A stretch of 64,000 bases of DNA, taken from the NCBI GenBank assembly GCA_020746875.1, contig JAGTJL010000001.1:3224001-3288000 (forward strand), read 5' to 3'. The position numbers and the translations under genes were made by a program. Shown here one piece after another: positions 47,251-58,834 of the stretch (the first letter of the stretch is position 1; each line of letters starts with the position of its first letter). The notes beneath the pieces were generated by a model. It searched no databases and was not told the origin of the DNA. It saw only the letters and a program-made list of their open reading frames with translations. This DNA comes from Rhexocercosporidium sp. MPI-PUGE-AT-0058 (taxonomy: Eukaryota; Ascomycota; Leotiomycetes; Helotiales).

Positions 47251-50200
47251 CTTTTTTATATAATTTATAATAAAGAACTAATTCTTTTTATTAAAATACG
47301 TTACTTTATTTAAAGAAGCTTCTTTTTAAAAGATATTAAGAATATTAACGATTTAATTTATATTTAAACTCTTTAATATTAAATACAAAATAATAATATA
47401 AAAGAAATTAAGCTTTAAAAAACACGCCGTAAATAAGAACAAAAAGAAGCTTTGGATATAAAAAAAGATATTCAAAATAAACTATTATAAGTTAAAGATT
47501 TAGTTTTTAAATACAATTTTATTTAAGAAATCAATATATTAAAGAATAAAAAGCTTAACTTTTAATAACTAAGACTTTACGAAATTTATAAAGCCTTTCT
47601 TAAAAAGAGCTATTATAAGTTAAAAGAGCTAAAAGATAATAATATATTCTTTTATAATACTTTTATAATTAATTACCTTAAGTTATTTTATAAATAAAAG
47701 CGTTTTATTTATTATAAAAACGACTAGCTTTTAGTAATAATTTAATATAATAATAGTCAAGACTAGCCTAAACTTAATCTCGAGGAGCGAAATTTATAAG
47801 GCTTTAAAGACCTTAAAAAGCTTACGAGATAAGTTATATAAAATAATAAAATTATTATTAAAATACTTAAAAGACTAACTCACGCGGAACGAAGTTAATA
47901 TTAAGTCGTTATTTACTCTTTTAACGAGTAACTTAATTGCTACGATTAATATTATTAATTACTTCTTATTATAATTTTTATAACTTGTCGCTTAGCGTTA
48001 TCGAACGTTAAATTATGGCGAAGACGTACTTTTATATTTTACGAGAGGAATAAAAATTAAGGCATAATAATAAAAGTATATATTGAAATATTAAGGGCTT
48101 TCTCTTAAACGACGAAAAATCCCTTTAGTATTTCGAATATTATTTACGTTTATAAATACTCTCCGATTACATTTATAAGTCTTTCCGTAACGATAATATT
48201 AATATCCTAGTCGAGTTAAATAATATATTTATAATAGCTATTTTTTAAATAATTCAGTATTATTAACGCTAGACGTATAAGCTTAAAACTTATAAATATA
48301 ATAATTATTAATACTTTATAAAGCTAAAGAAGCCCCTGCAAAACTCAGAAAGAGTTTTAGCTTCGTAAAATAATTTAATTAAATTAAGTCGATTATAGCT
48401 TATATTATAAAAAAATAAAATCTAATCGAGCACTTATTTTTTATTAAATCTTACGAAGAGTTAAATAATAAGTTAAATAAGGTTCTTTTAACGAGTCGTT
48501 CTGGAGCGTTAATAGTCTTAATGTATTAATAAGCCAGGCACTAAAAACGATAATTCTCCGAAATATATTACCGAAGTAAGCTTATATAATAAGTTCTTAA
48601 AGGTAGTCGAAGATTAAAAATTCTTCTTTAATATTATTTAAATATTTTATAATAAGAAAGATTTACTTTAATTAAAATAGCTCTTAAAGCTATAATAAAT
48701 AAGCTATTAATTTAAAAAAGAAAATATATAATAATTAAAAGGTTACGCGTAATTAAACGACTTAAGATTTAAAGAAATTTATAAAATTAAATAAATAAAA
48801 TTAATTTATATATTTAAATAAATAATAAAGCGCGCGATAAGTTATAAGTTATTATAAGGGAAATAAGCTATTATAACTGCTTTATACCGATAATAAAAAT
48901 CGTTAAATTTATTATTAATAATATAAAAGGTTTATTTAAATATTAATAACTTTAATATAACGTACTTAAAAACAAAGCCTAATACTTCGAAACCGTAACG
49001 ATTGAGCTAAAGACAAGTAGAGTAAGTACGGCTAATAAGTTATAAATTTTTAGCTTTTTTATATTTTTTTTACGCTTTTAATTTTTATATTATAAGTGCT
49101 TTATTCTTAATTAAATTATTAGTCCTCGGAAATTAGCAGTTAAATTATCGTAAGCTTAAAGTTTAATATAAGGATTATTATTAAATTTTATAAGTTCTCT
49201 CGATCGACGGCTGTTAAGTCTGGGCTCTTACGCTACTTAAGTGTTAATAATAATAACTTAATTAAGAGTAAAAGTATAAAATAGCGAATTAAATACCGTA
49301 ATAAGCCGAGCCTATCTTAAGCTATTTTAAATAACGTATTAAAGTATTAAAGTATTCAAGTAATAACGACTTTATTTTCTTAGAGTTTCAGTTAATTAAT
49401 TTTAAGATAATAAAATAAGCAAAACTACTTTGTGCGAAAGGAGATTTTAATTAATTTAAATTATACGTTTCTTTTTTAATCGTTTTAAAATCTCGTTTAT
49501 TAAAATTTAAATATTATTATTATAATTCCGTCGCGGTAATAATTTTATAAAAGACTTAAGTAAGTAAATAGTATTTTATTATAAGCACTTAAGTTATTTA
49601 TAAGTATTCTTTTAACTTTGTCTTTATAAAGTTGTTTTTTATTAAGTAAATTAATTAAACTTTAAGTTAAGAGCTTTTTTTAGCCAGATATTAATTCTTA
49701 AACCCTTAAATCAAGAATATTAATCGACTAAAAAAGAGTATTATTACTTTTACTCTTAAGATATATTTGCTTTTTCCTTAAACTTAAAATCCGGCTTAGT
49801 TTATATCGGCTTATAAAAGTGTTCGAGGTATATTTTCATTATTCTTCGAGTTATTATAAAATTATATTAATATAAGGTTTTTTAAAAAGGAATTTTACTT
49901 TTAAATAAAAGGGGTTGCCTTAATAAGAAAGGACTTTTAAAAAGCTTAATATTATTAGTTAAAGGTTACTTATAATATAATTAATAAAAGCTTAAAATAA
50001 ATAAAGAGATTAAAGACACTTCTTATTTTAATAAGGCAATTAAAGCTACGCTTTTACTTTAAGTCTTTAAATTATATTAAAAAATTATTAAGATTTAAAT
50101 ATTAGCGATATCGAACGAGAAGGAATTTATTTTTAGGTTTTTACTTTTTTTAATTAATTAATAATAAGAAGTAAATCGAAGGAAAGCGACGACGAAGGCG

Positions 50201-51374
50201 GTTTAAGATAGCTTATAGTTTATTAAAGCTTTAAGAGTTATTCTCGAGAAGCTTTTACTTTATAACTTATCGTTAAGAAAAGAAAAAGACCGCGAGGAAG
50301 ATTAAATAATTAATATATAAAGTATAGTATTTTTTCTCTTTTCTTTTTAAATATAATAAATCTTAGCCGCTTATAATAATTTATTTATTTATTAAAGAAT
50401 AATAAGAAAATATAATAAGAAATTATTAAGGTATTATTAGCGCTTATATTTAATATAATAACCGTTAAAATAAAAGGAGGAAGAATTACTTAAGACCGAC
50501 TTTATTATTATTTAATATTAAGTTATTAAAGAAATAAAAGTAAAGAAAAAAGATAAAAGTAAAAAAGAGATTTAATTAAATTAATAAAAGAGATGCTTTA
50601 ATTAGCTTCTTTTTACTTTTTTATTATATTTTAAACCTCGAAGATAAGAAAACCGTCTTTTAATTATTTATTTACTTTTAATTTTATATATTTATATATT
50701 TTTATTTCTTTAATATATTTTTAATATATTTCCTTTTATTTTTAATAACAATTAAAAAGTTAAAAAGGTTTATAAAAGATTCGTTAAAGTAAAAATATAA
50801 AATAAAAGCGGAGTCGTTAAAGATACGCTAGCTTAAGATATAAAGGAATATCGACGAATTCGACGCGTTATAAAAATTAATCTTTATTTTATAAAGAAAA
50901 TTAGTCTTTACGCCGTAAAGAAAGGAGGCGGGAACTCATTTAAAATATTAATTATATATTAATTTGTTTTAAAAAAATTACTTTAATTTTATTAAAATTA
51001 AAGTTTACTCGAATATAATATTTAAAAAAGTAAGTTTAAGCGGCAGAAACGATATAATAAGTATTAAAAAGTATAAAAAGACTAATATAAGTGCAAAGAG
51101 ACGCGTAAAGCCTTTTTAAAAGTATTATAAAAAAGAATAATAAAGTTATTAAAAAAGAAAGGAAGGAAAAAAAGTAATAAAATAAAAGACGATATTTAAG
51201 GGTGCTAAGCGAGACGATTATTTGCTTTTAAAAGTAAGATATAAGTTATTTAATACTTATTTGTCCTTATTTAAATATATTTTCTTTTAAGTATTTAAAG
51301 CTTTAAAACTATAATACTAATTCTTACTTCTTTATTCGAGGTCGAGCATGAGTTTTTTTTAGAAAAAGAACACA
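47251..51374 (+). other. gypsy A 3' region, about 4.1 kb beyond integrase, heavily RIPped
   Basis: Between integrase and the 3' LTR there is far more sequence than the chromodomain and short trailer usually found. Near 50275 the plus strand reads KKRKRPRGRLNN, which contains an AT-hook-like RPRGR core. No long frame survives. It may be an extra gene of element A or another unrecognised insertion; LTR pairs or TIRs were not found inside it. Confidence 0.4.
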
Positions 51375-51636
51375 TATAATGGGGTTAACTTTAAAGGTTT
51401 ATTTATTACGTAATTAAACTGTTATTTACTATATTTAAAGTAGTTTTTAAAATAATATCTTTTAAGAATAATAACGATTTTTATTATTATAACTTTTTTT
51501 TTATTTAAATTATATTTTTCTCTTCTCTTAATAAATTATACTCCTTAAATATATAATATCTTTAGTATTCGTTAAATAAGTATTTCTTACGTTTACTTTC
51601 CGGCACTTGCTTTGCTACCTTCTTGTTATGTGCTTA
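51375..51636 (+). repeat. 3' LTR of gypsy A
   Basis: Pairs with 17313-17576. Its outer end (from about 51590) is lightly mutated. It is preceded by a purine-rich AGAAAAAGAA (51361-51370) that could be the polypurine tract. Confidence 0.8.
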
Positions 51637-53395
51637 GTGTTTTCCCCTTTATAATATATTAAACTTCTTCAGTTTTCGAACTTAAATTAATTTTTAATTA
51701 ATTTTATTTTAAGATATTCTCAAAAGCTTTTAATTAAAATCAATAGCTTATCTAAGATATTAAAAAGAATTTCTATTCGAATACAGAACTTTATAATACT
51801 GCTGCTATTTATAAGAAATTAATACATTTATATGCTTATATATAACAAAATATTTCTTTAAATATAATCTGCTTCTTTTACTTCGCTAAAAAGCCGGACT
51901 CAATATTATATTATCGGCACTCGTTTTACGAGACTTATATTATAATTCACTGGAGGATTAATATCGAAGAGCGCTAAGTAATCGACGTCGATAATTACTT
52001 AATTTATAATAACTTATATCGAGCTTCGATTAAGCTAAAGCCTTTTACTGCGGAGATCCGGGCACTTATCCTTAACTCTAATAAATATAAAGATTTTAAT
52101 ATCTTAAGTATTTTATTAAATGAAACTTGTAACTCCGAGAATACTTTAATATTATTAATAAAAATAATTTAAGTAATAACTTCGTTTTAAATTTTATATT
52201 ATTCACTTGCTATTTTTTTCCTTTTAAGTACATAAATTACAATCGAAAGAATTTGCAAATATAATTAATTTATTAAGGATATACTGAAGTCCTAAGTATT
52301 TCAGCGTACTATTCGCGGAATTAATTTACTTTTAATATTTTCAAAGTTCTTTTAATTCTCTTAAGACTTTAAAGAAGAATTTAGAAAAAGTCTAAAACGT
52401 TTTAATATTACTTTTTGATCTTTATTATAATAAAATAAAATATCCCAACCTAAAGCCGCGTTAGCAGTAAGCTTTATATCGATATTCAAGAAGACTATTT
52501 TATCCGAAAGTCAAATTAATAATTATAAGCTTTATATTATTATATATTCAAAATATTTTAAAATATATATTTTAGTTAATTATAACTTAAATATTTAATT
52601 AATAAATTATAAACGTATCCGAGAAAACAAAACCGTAAATAAACTCCGCCTTTCTTAATAATAAATTAAAAAATTTACGTTTCATTTCTTATTCTAATTA
52701 ACGCCAAGTAATAGCGCCCGAATAGCAGTTTCTTAAAGAACCTTTCGTAGTTACTCCTTCCGCCGAGATATAACTGACGAAATAATATAAATTATTATAA
52801 CTAAATAAGATTTAATCTAGAATCGGAAAGGCAAATACTTAAATTTCCTTGTTGCAACAGGGGCAAGACTTCCTGCTTATAAAAGGTATAATATCCGAAT
52901 ATCTCGAATATTCGACTTTCGGCTGCTATACAATAAGATAAGATTATTAAGCTCGGTTAATATATTAATAGCATTTTTATTCTACGTGAAATTAGTAATA
53001 TTATCTTAAACCGATAAATTTAGGGCTTTATTTTATTCCGTACAAATTCGATGTAGAATTTTGCTTTTATCTAAAGTATATTATAAGCTTATTGCGAAAC
53101 TAAAAGTCCGGCGAGCTCGGTTTTATTTCGATTTTCAAAATATTTTATACGTTAATAAAGAGATCTTTAATAAATCGGAAAGGAATATACTATTTATAAA
53201 GTATATGAATCTTTCGATTTAAAGCTACCCGCCTATTCTTAATATATAAATATACGGCATTACTAAGGCTCGCACGAGTATAAGTAATTGCCCTTATAAT
53301 ATCCAGCAGCTCGTAGAAGACCAGGGCTTGAATTGTGTTTTTAATCATTAAGACTACAAGAAAAGATATTTCGGTTAAGAGGCATGATATTAGAA
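51637..53395 (+). pseudogene. AT-rich relic with plus-strand coding traces, unidentified
   Basis: This segment differs from the hAT sequence left of gypsy A. Plus-strand frames show coding-like stretches interrupted only by TAA/TAG: VIDVDNYLIYNNLYRASIKL and AEIRALILNSNKYKDF near 51990-52100, and INSIFILREISNIILNR near 52960-53020. RIP pressure implies it was or is a repeat. I do not recognise the family. AT-richness ends sharply near 53395. Confidence 0.4.
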
Positions 53396-53447
53396 GTCAA
53401 ATCGAAGTTCTCCTCCCGTCAGCAACACCCTAGGGTTCAAGACTCTC

Positions 53448-54277
53448 CTAGTTGTGCACTTGGACTTCCCATAGCCTAGGACTGTAGTCTTTGCCATCTA
53501 TGAGTTTCTCTTGAAGATTAGGGATCTTCTCGATGCGAGTGGCAATAGATATAGTGGAGAGACGGGAGAAGGAGGGGGAACGAGAACGCTGGGGGATCTG
53601 ATGGCGGGGAATACGAGAGGGGCGATCATCACCTCCGCTATCGTCATCATCGTCTGGAGGTCCGCCAGGAGGGGGTTGAGGAGCTCTCTTTACTTTTCCC
53701 TTGTCACGGGACTTAGGTATGGGAGTTTCCTCAATAGAGGGATGGAGAGAAGACTCTCTAGAAGAGAAGGACACAGTCTTGCTAACAGATCTATGTACCA
53801 GTGTTTCACCGGAGGGTGGCTGGGATCGTTGAGCTGCCTTAGTTTCTCTGATTCAGCGTATAAAGCTGCCTGGAATCGGTCTGCATCGGCGCGAGCCTCA
53901 GCTAACTTTTCTTCCAAGATGCGGAATCGCCTTTCCATATCTGTCTCCCTCGTGTATATCACTGCGGGTTCCGAACTACTTGCAGGTGTATCCCGAGGGG
54001 TTGCGGTGCTGGGATTAATACCAAGTGCATTGGCAGGAGTGTTGACTTCGGGGGATAGCGAATTGGCATCGGAGTCGCCGATGGGAGGTACGGAAGAGGA
54101 GGCACTCGACATATCGGCGTCTTCAGCAGGAGATTGACCCACTGGAGGAGGGACAACTTTCGGCTTGACTCGACGATCAGGGGGGAGAGGTCCGGTAAAG
54201 AGAGGTTGGTTGGTTGTTCGGATTGGCGCCGAAGAGGATAAGGAGGAGGGCGAAGGTTTTGTTGACTTCGGTGCCAT
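53448..54277 (-). pseudogene. gypsy-type gag fragment, truncated and frameshifted
   Basis: The minus strand opens with MAPKSTKPSPSSL at 54277, continues through a Pro/Ser-rich region and a coiled coil (RRFRILEEKLAEARADADRF). It then shifts frame near 53830 into a frame containing PPPGGPPDDDDDSGGDD and ATRIEKIPNLQEKLIDGKDY, after which it stops at 53448. The last block resembles the start of the gag core in fungal gypsy polyproteins, commonly KxPDPPKLxDGKD. The capsid core, zinc knuckle and pol are missing. Unlike the adjacent block, it is not RIPped. The LTR at 54407-54639 is correctly placed upstream. Confidence 0.65.
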
Positions 54278-54406
54278 TCGTTGAGACTTATGCTCAGTAT
54301 AGGCCTTCTCTGTAACGAGACAGTTCCGTAGCAACTACTCACAGAGGAATTATGGACGGGGGATGTTTACTGTCTTCCCAGACGAGTTGAAAAGAGTTGT
54401 AGATAA

Positions 54407-54639
54407 TGTGACGCTTGCTCTGGAAAGACAGCAATCACGTGCGACAGCGGCCTCACATATCAATACACAATACATGAAGATAACAAGAGTCTCTTAGAAT
54501 CTACAACTAGGTAGGAAAGAAGGTAAGGAGAGGAGAGCTCTATATACAAAGGGGGAGCGCCATGCGGCCAATTAATCTCGGTAAAGCTCGGTTAGCTGGC
54601 ATACCGGAAATGAGGCTCTGGGCGCTCCCAATCGTCACA
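54407..54639 (-). repeat. LTR of the truncated gypsy element
   Basis: 233 bp bounded by TGTGACG and CGTCACA, the inverted ends of a gypsy LTR. The gag start on the minus strand lies 130 bp inside, so this is the 5' LTR. The second LTR is not in the window. Confidence 0.7.
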
Positions 54640-54646
54640 AGCAGTA

Positions 54647-56366
54647 TCAAACAAGCAGTTTCCCCTTCCACTTCTGCATAGTGTTAGGCGGATTGCTCAC
54701 GCCTATCGAAATACCATTGCAAAGGAATGGTTTCATGCTCCCCGCCGACGCTGTGTTGTGATGCGTCTCGACGTGTCGTCGTAAACCAAGAGAATGACGA
54801 AGCCTATGAGATACACGAGATATACAGGTCATCGATCTGGATTCGATCTCAATCGCTGTCTTGTCTCCGCTTCGAGAAGAGCTTATCGTAGGGACAACCT
54901 CCAAATCCATACTGCTCCATTCAAAGCTGCCTTCCCGGTGCCACTGGTGAGGTGCATCGAGCAGAATATCTTTATCTAGGCCTTCAACACGCCCAGGACC
55001 GAGATTGAAGGGAAGGTTAAGTCTCCACGCCACACAGACCATGTAGTGGGCTAAAATCCAACTCAAAAATCGCCTCTGGCCTTCAATATTGCTTTGCTCA
55101 GGACAATAGTTGATAGCAAGGATGGTGCCGGTCAGCAACAAGAACAAAGCTTGAAGCTCGTTGCGAGAGTAGCGTTGCAAGGCCGAGACTTCCAGCTTCT
55201 CGCCAAGAGCTTCCAACAGATTGTACCCAGCAAAAGAGCCAACGTGGTGTACGTCTGAGATTTGGGCGCAACGGAAGACACACATTGCGTGTACGCAAGA
55301 GAGATAGCATACATCATTAACTGGAAGTTGGTGCATATACGCCTGTCCAGAGCCGTTGTCACACAACTCAGGAATTCGTTTGAGGACAGGTATCCGGCCT
55401 TGCTTGTCACAAACGAGTCCAAGCCCTTGATCCAACCGACGAGATCATTGACATAGTTGTCCAAGTGCCAATCGCTGATCTGTGATGCGAAGTCGAGGGT
55501 GATCCTGGATAGATCCAATCGATTTGCTGCCTCTTGAATACGAGCAGGTTGTACATCTGCTGGAAGATCTCCGTATTGTATTAGTTGCGACTCCACCCGA
55601 ATGAGGCTTAGTAAATAGCTTACAGTCCCTGATAATGTTGCAATCACGAATGTCAGTCTTGATACATCCAAAGAACAATAATGTCTCCTTGGGCCGGGTT
55701 CGAACAAGCTTCTTGCAAGCATCGTAGATCCCAAAATCTTCGCCGGAAAACTTGGTCTAGCAAAATCAGCATTCGTCTAAATGCATCATTGCGGCAACAA
55801 ACCTCCAGACCCAACATCAAGCACCTAAGACATTATGTAACTTCCCATCGTTATGGTTGTCGCCGTGGTTTTGTAACAAGGTCCATATTGTCATCGTCAG
55901 GATTCGATGTTATTGCTTCTGGTGCGAGAGGGGCTGGTGGCTCGGACGTGGGTGGAGATGAGACATCGTTGTTTAATTCGACTTCCAATGATTTCGAAAC
56001 TGGCGGGAGCGCAGTCAGCAGAGTCCAAGAGCTCATACATATAAAATTTCTGTCTCGCACCTCTGTTCTTCCGAATCCCCCGACGATGATGCAGAGAAAA
56101 GGAACAAGAGAGACAGGGTGGTCATTTTTACGGACAATCAAGCGGCCATCAGGACATTTCAAACTCCAACCGGCAAATCAGGGCGCGTACATTGTTGCGG
56201 AGGCGATACCGCTGATAAATAAGCTATAAAGAGTCCGAAGAACGCTAATCGAGATAAGATGGGTCCCAGCCCACACAAGCATCTGGGGAAATGAAGCAGC
56301 AGACAGGGCAGCTAAGACAACAGCCAGATAACACCTAGGAGCTAGTCCAGGAACCCCGAACGTCAC
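54647..56366 (-). pseudogene. decayed fungal-specific hypothetical gene with signal-peptide-like start
   Basis: The minus strand starts MTFGVPGLAPRCYLAVVLAALSAA split by a hydrophobic core at 56366, looking like a signal peptide. It continues in another frame (56162-55851, VSLVPFLCIIVGGFG and CMSSWTLLTALPPVSKSLE). A later frame (to 55250) has DLSRITLDFASQISDWHLDN and FVTSKAGYLSSNEFLSCVTT. A last frame (55300-54647) has SALQRYSRNELQALFLLLTG and LSWILAHYMVCVAWRLNLPF. Near 55280 two frames overlap so that AISLAYTQC must pass to FRCAQISDVHHVG, a frameshift of one or two bases. Introns could explain the earlier jumps. The family looks like a fungal hypothetical group I cannot name. The gypsy LTR lies 8 bp from the last stop. 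Function unknown. Confidence 0.5.
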
Positions 56367-56479
56367 GCAGCCAAAGACATACTATTCACAAACAACCCTG
56401 AAGACCTAGATCATAAGGTAGACAAAATCTAGATAGAAAAACAAATGGGAAATGAAGACGCAGGGGCGAACCACATTCA

Positions 56480-57150
56480 AACTTACTCTATGTCTAATAT
56501 ATAAAGTCCTGCGAATACACCACGGCCTAAAGAAGTAGTAAAGCGCTATCCTTATTCAGATGCGCATAGAGAAAATTAAGATAAGGGACTTCTTGTAGAA
56601 AAGGAAAGTACTAAGGTTTGATGACCCGAGATGTAACTGCGGCGAAAAACGACAAAACTATGGGCTATATCCTGATGAGGTGCCGGAAATATCGTAACTT
56701 ACGACGGAGGGAATTTAGTAGGAGAGGACGAATAAACCTAAGGGTAATCTTGAACGAGTTAAATTTAATTATAAAAGTAATACGATTTATAGAACAGACG
56801 CACCTCTTTAGGCAATTTCGGAGTTGCTGTACAGCGCGCAGAGACGAAGTAGAACACTGGAGGGAGACTGAAGGTACAAGGACACAGGGTGGCTATTAGG
56901 AGCGGTAGCCGGGGAGCCTGATATACCCTTAAAGAACAAGCAAAGCACTCCTTTGACGCTTATATAAATAATCGCAAATAGGAGCCAGACCGTCTAGTGG
57001 AGGAGGTTGCTGGTCATGTTATCGTGATGAAGTGAAGTTGCGACTACCGAATATGGTAAGGCGCACTTCGGCAACTGCGCCGAAGCTGGACTATTCCGGC
57101 ATAGCAGTCCTGCGGACTGCTGGATCCGTGTATAACATAATCAATCAATC
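56480..57150 (+). mobile_element. 3' end of a Tad-like LINE (RNase H tail and 3' UTR)
   Basis: The plus strand near 56540-56640 reads KIKIRDFL, KRKVLRFDDPRCNCGEKRQ, then in the next frame MRCRKYRNLRRREFSRRG and ILNELNLIIKVIRFIEQTHL before FRQF. This is the Cys-containing C-terminus of Tad/jockey-type LINE polyproteins. One frameshift and one stop are visible. It is followed by a trailer ending at about 57150 in AATCAATCAATC and CCCTCT repeats, typical of LINE tails. The 5' portion is missing, as is usual for LINE copies. Confidence 0.6.
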
Positions 57151-58834
57151 CCTCTCCCTCTCCCTCTCCTTCCCTCCTTAGCTTTAGATCCTCGTAAATA
57201 GGCATTCTATTTCTTTCAGGGCTTCGACCTATTTGCTTAGTGTCTCCCCTGAATCATAAGTAACCGGGCCGTCACAGTCACTCTCGGACACCCTGAACCC
57301 CTCCTACTACCAAATCACTTCGCATCGTCGCCCTCACGCCTGACTTGCAAAGGGTCTTCTTTTATAGCGTAATCAAGTTCCTTCACCGCAGCTCCACCAT
57401 GATCAAGGCAAAGAGCAATTTTTCAAAGAGACTGAATGGTGCTAGGAAGTGATTGGTATAAATAAATTGTTATATAAGTAGTTGTGACCCAGCTATTGCT
57501 CCCTCAAGTCCACCTAGTAGCTCTTCATAGCACTCTGGGTTTTACCCGTACGATGGAAACCCGAGAACTTCTTCCTGAATCCAACGTGATTAATGGGTTC
57601 TAATTCTGAATAACCAAGCCAGCCACAAGCCACCAAGACAAATAAATTTCCCTGTTCTGGGTAGGGCTGAGCCAGCGGTCCCGTCCCCGCGATTGACGGG
57701 ACGTTCTGTAAATTAGGCGCGAGGGCGACGACGATAACGTAGCTTTCTTCTGGGCGGGGTTCAGACTGTTTAAGGGTGTCTAGGTAACACGACTTATATA
57801 GAAATATGGGATGTATTAATGTGTGCGCAGGGTGAGAGATGCTTGAAGTCAAAGGGCCCATCATTTTTCTCGGCACGGTGGGTTTTTCACCACGCAGGGA
57901 TGGACGTTAACGATGTCGTGATCAAAATGGGTTAAAATTCTGGAGAACCAGATTTGGATGGCTAGTAGTGGCGGGTATTTAGGTGGTCATGTACTACCTA
58001 AATAATCTCTCTTTGGTTCTGGTTCCAGTCGAGAGAGGAAATTGCTTGCTTTGTTATAATTTCTGGGCGTGCAGGTTGCTGATGAGGCTGAGGTTTAAAG
58101 GGGGAAGGTGGTTTTCTGGGAGGGAGTCTAAAGGAGGAGGGTGGGTTAGGTTCAAAAGGGGAAGGTGGATCAAGAGGGGAAGGGGGAGGGTTGGGTTTGA
58201 GAGGTGAATGAGGGGGGGTTGAGAAATCGAATTGGAGAGAGGAGCTTGAGCAACGAGAGTTCGGGCAGTGCTAGTGGTGGTGGTGGTGCGTCTGGACTTG
58301 ATGGGATGGCTTGTTCGAGGGGGTTGGGGTATTTGAGAAATTGATAGTTTCGTCTATCTTTAGCTAACCTACTTATAGAAGAAGTAAACACTCATAGCCC
58401 AGTCGTGAACAGCTGCAGAAATCTTCGTCATACCAACTTGGCATGGAAAGGATCACTGGATATGAAGTACGGCCGAGAAGCCTTCAACTTACTAAATTTC
58501 TAGCATACCAGTGGGTGTCAGAATTGAGGGAACAGCCGCTGAAATCAAAACGATTTAACTTAAAGTACTTATGTAAGATTTCGACAATTCTTTCGGTAGC
58601 CTTTTGTTTAAGTATTAATTGGCAATATCGAGTGAAGGGGGCTTAGTTTTGAGCAAAAAGATCGGACTTGAGGGCTGCTGCAATTGTTACGTCCCGTCAG
58701 TTCTGACAATCACTCGTGGTACTCTACTTTCATAGAACCTTGCTCTATACCCGCTGAGCGATAAAACTAACATACCTAACATGCTCAAAATAGCCCTTTC
58801 ACTTCTAGAGTGCAAAAAGCTGGCCATGCTTTGA
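57151..58834. other. spacer with no confident gene; G-rich tract at 58090-58310
   Basis: Contains a 120-codon minus-strand frame (57876-57514, MPRKMMGPLTSS...) and a 67-codon plus-strand frame (58443-58646), neither with a recognisable motif, intron or strong codon bias. A G/A-rich low-complexity tract lies at about 58090-58310. The right end would contain the terminator of the minus-strand gene ending at 58835. Confidence 0.4.
58090..58310 (+). repeat. G/A-rich low-complexity tract
   Basis: The plus strand is a run of GGG and GGGG blocks spaced by A/T (AAAGGGGGAAGGTGG, AAAAGGGGAAGGTGG, AAGAGGGGAAGGGGGAGGG), an imperfect tandem repeat of about 15-30 bp units. Several windows have four or more G-tracts within 30 bp, compatible with G-quadruplex formation. 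Confidence 0.7.

Larger units (their letters stand above)
17313..51636 (+). mobile_element. gypsy (Ty3) LTR retrotransposon A, outermost host of the nest
   Basis: Two direct repeats of about 262-264 bp in the same orientation bound the element (17313-17576 and 51375-51636). They align almost without gaps (TGGGGTTGAC/TGGGGTTAAC, the shared AATAACGATTTTTA block, TCTTATTATA/TCTTGTTATG). Plus-strand pol relics lie between 43.9 and 47.2 kb. Removing gypsy C with its duplicated target leaves about 9.4 kb. The 5-bp flanks do not match (GATAA left, GTGTT right), and the left flank is hAT sequence while the right is not, so one side was rearranged after insertion. Confidence 0.8.

Noticed and set aside
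16200..53395. AT-rich block as a centromere
   Set aside because: Length and RIPped retroelements would fit, but any transposon island looks the same. Without CENP-A data, GC profile of the whole chromosome or synteny, this cannot be claimed.
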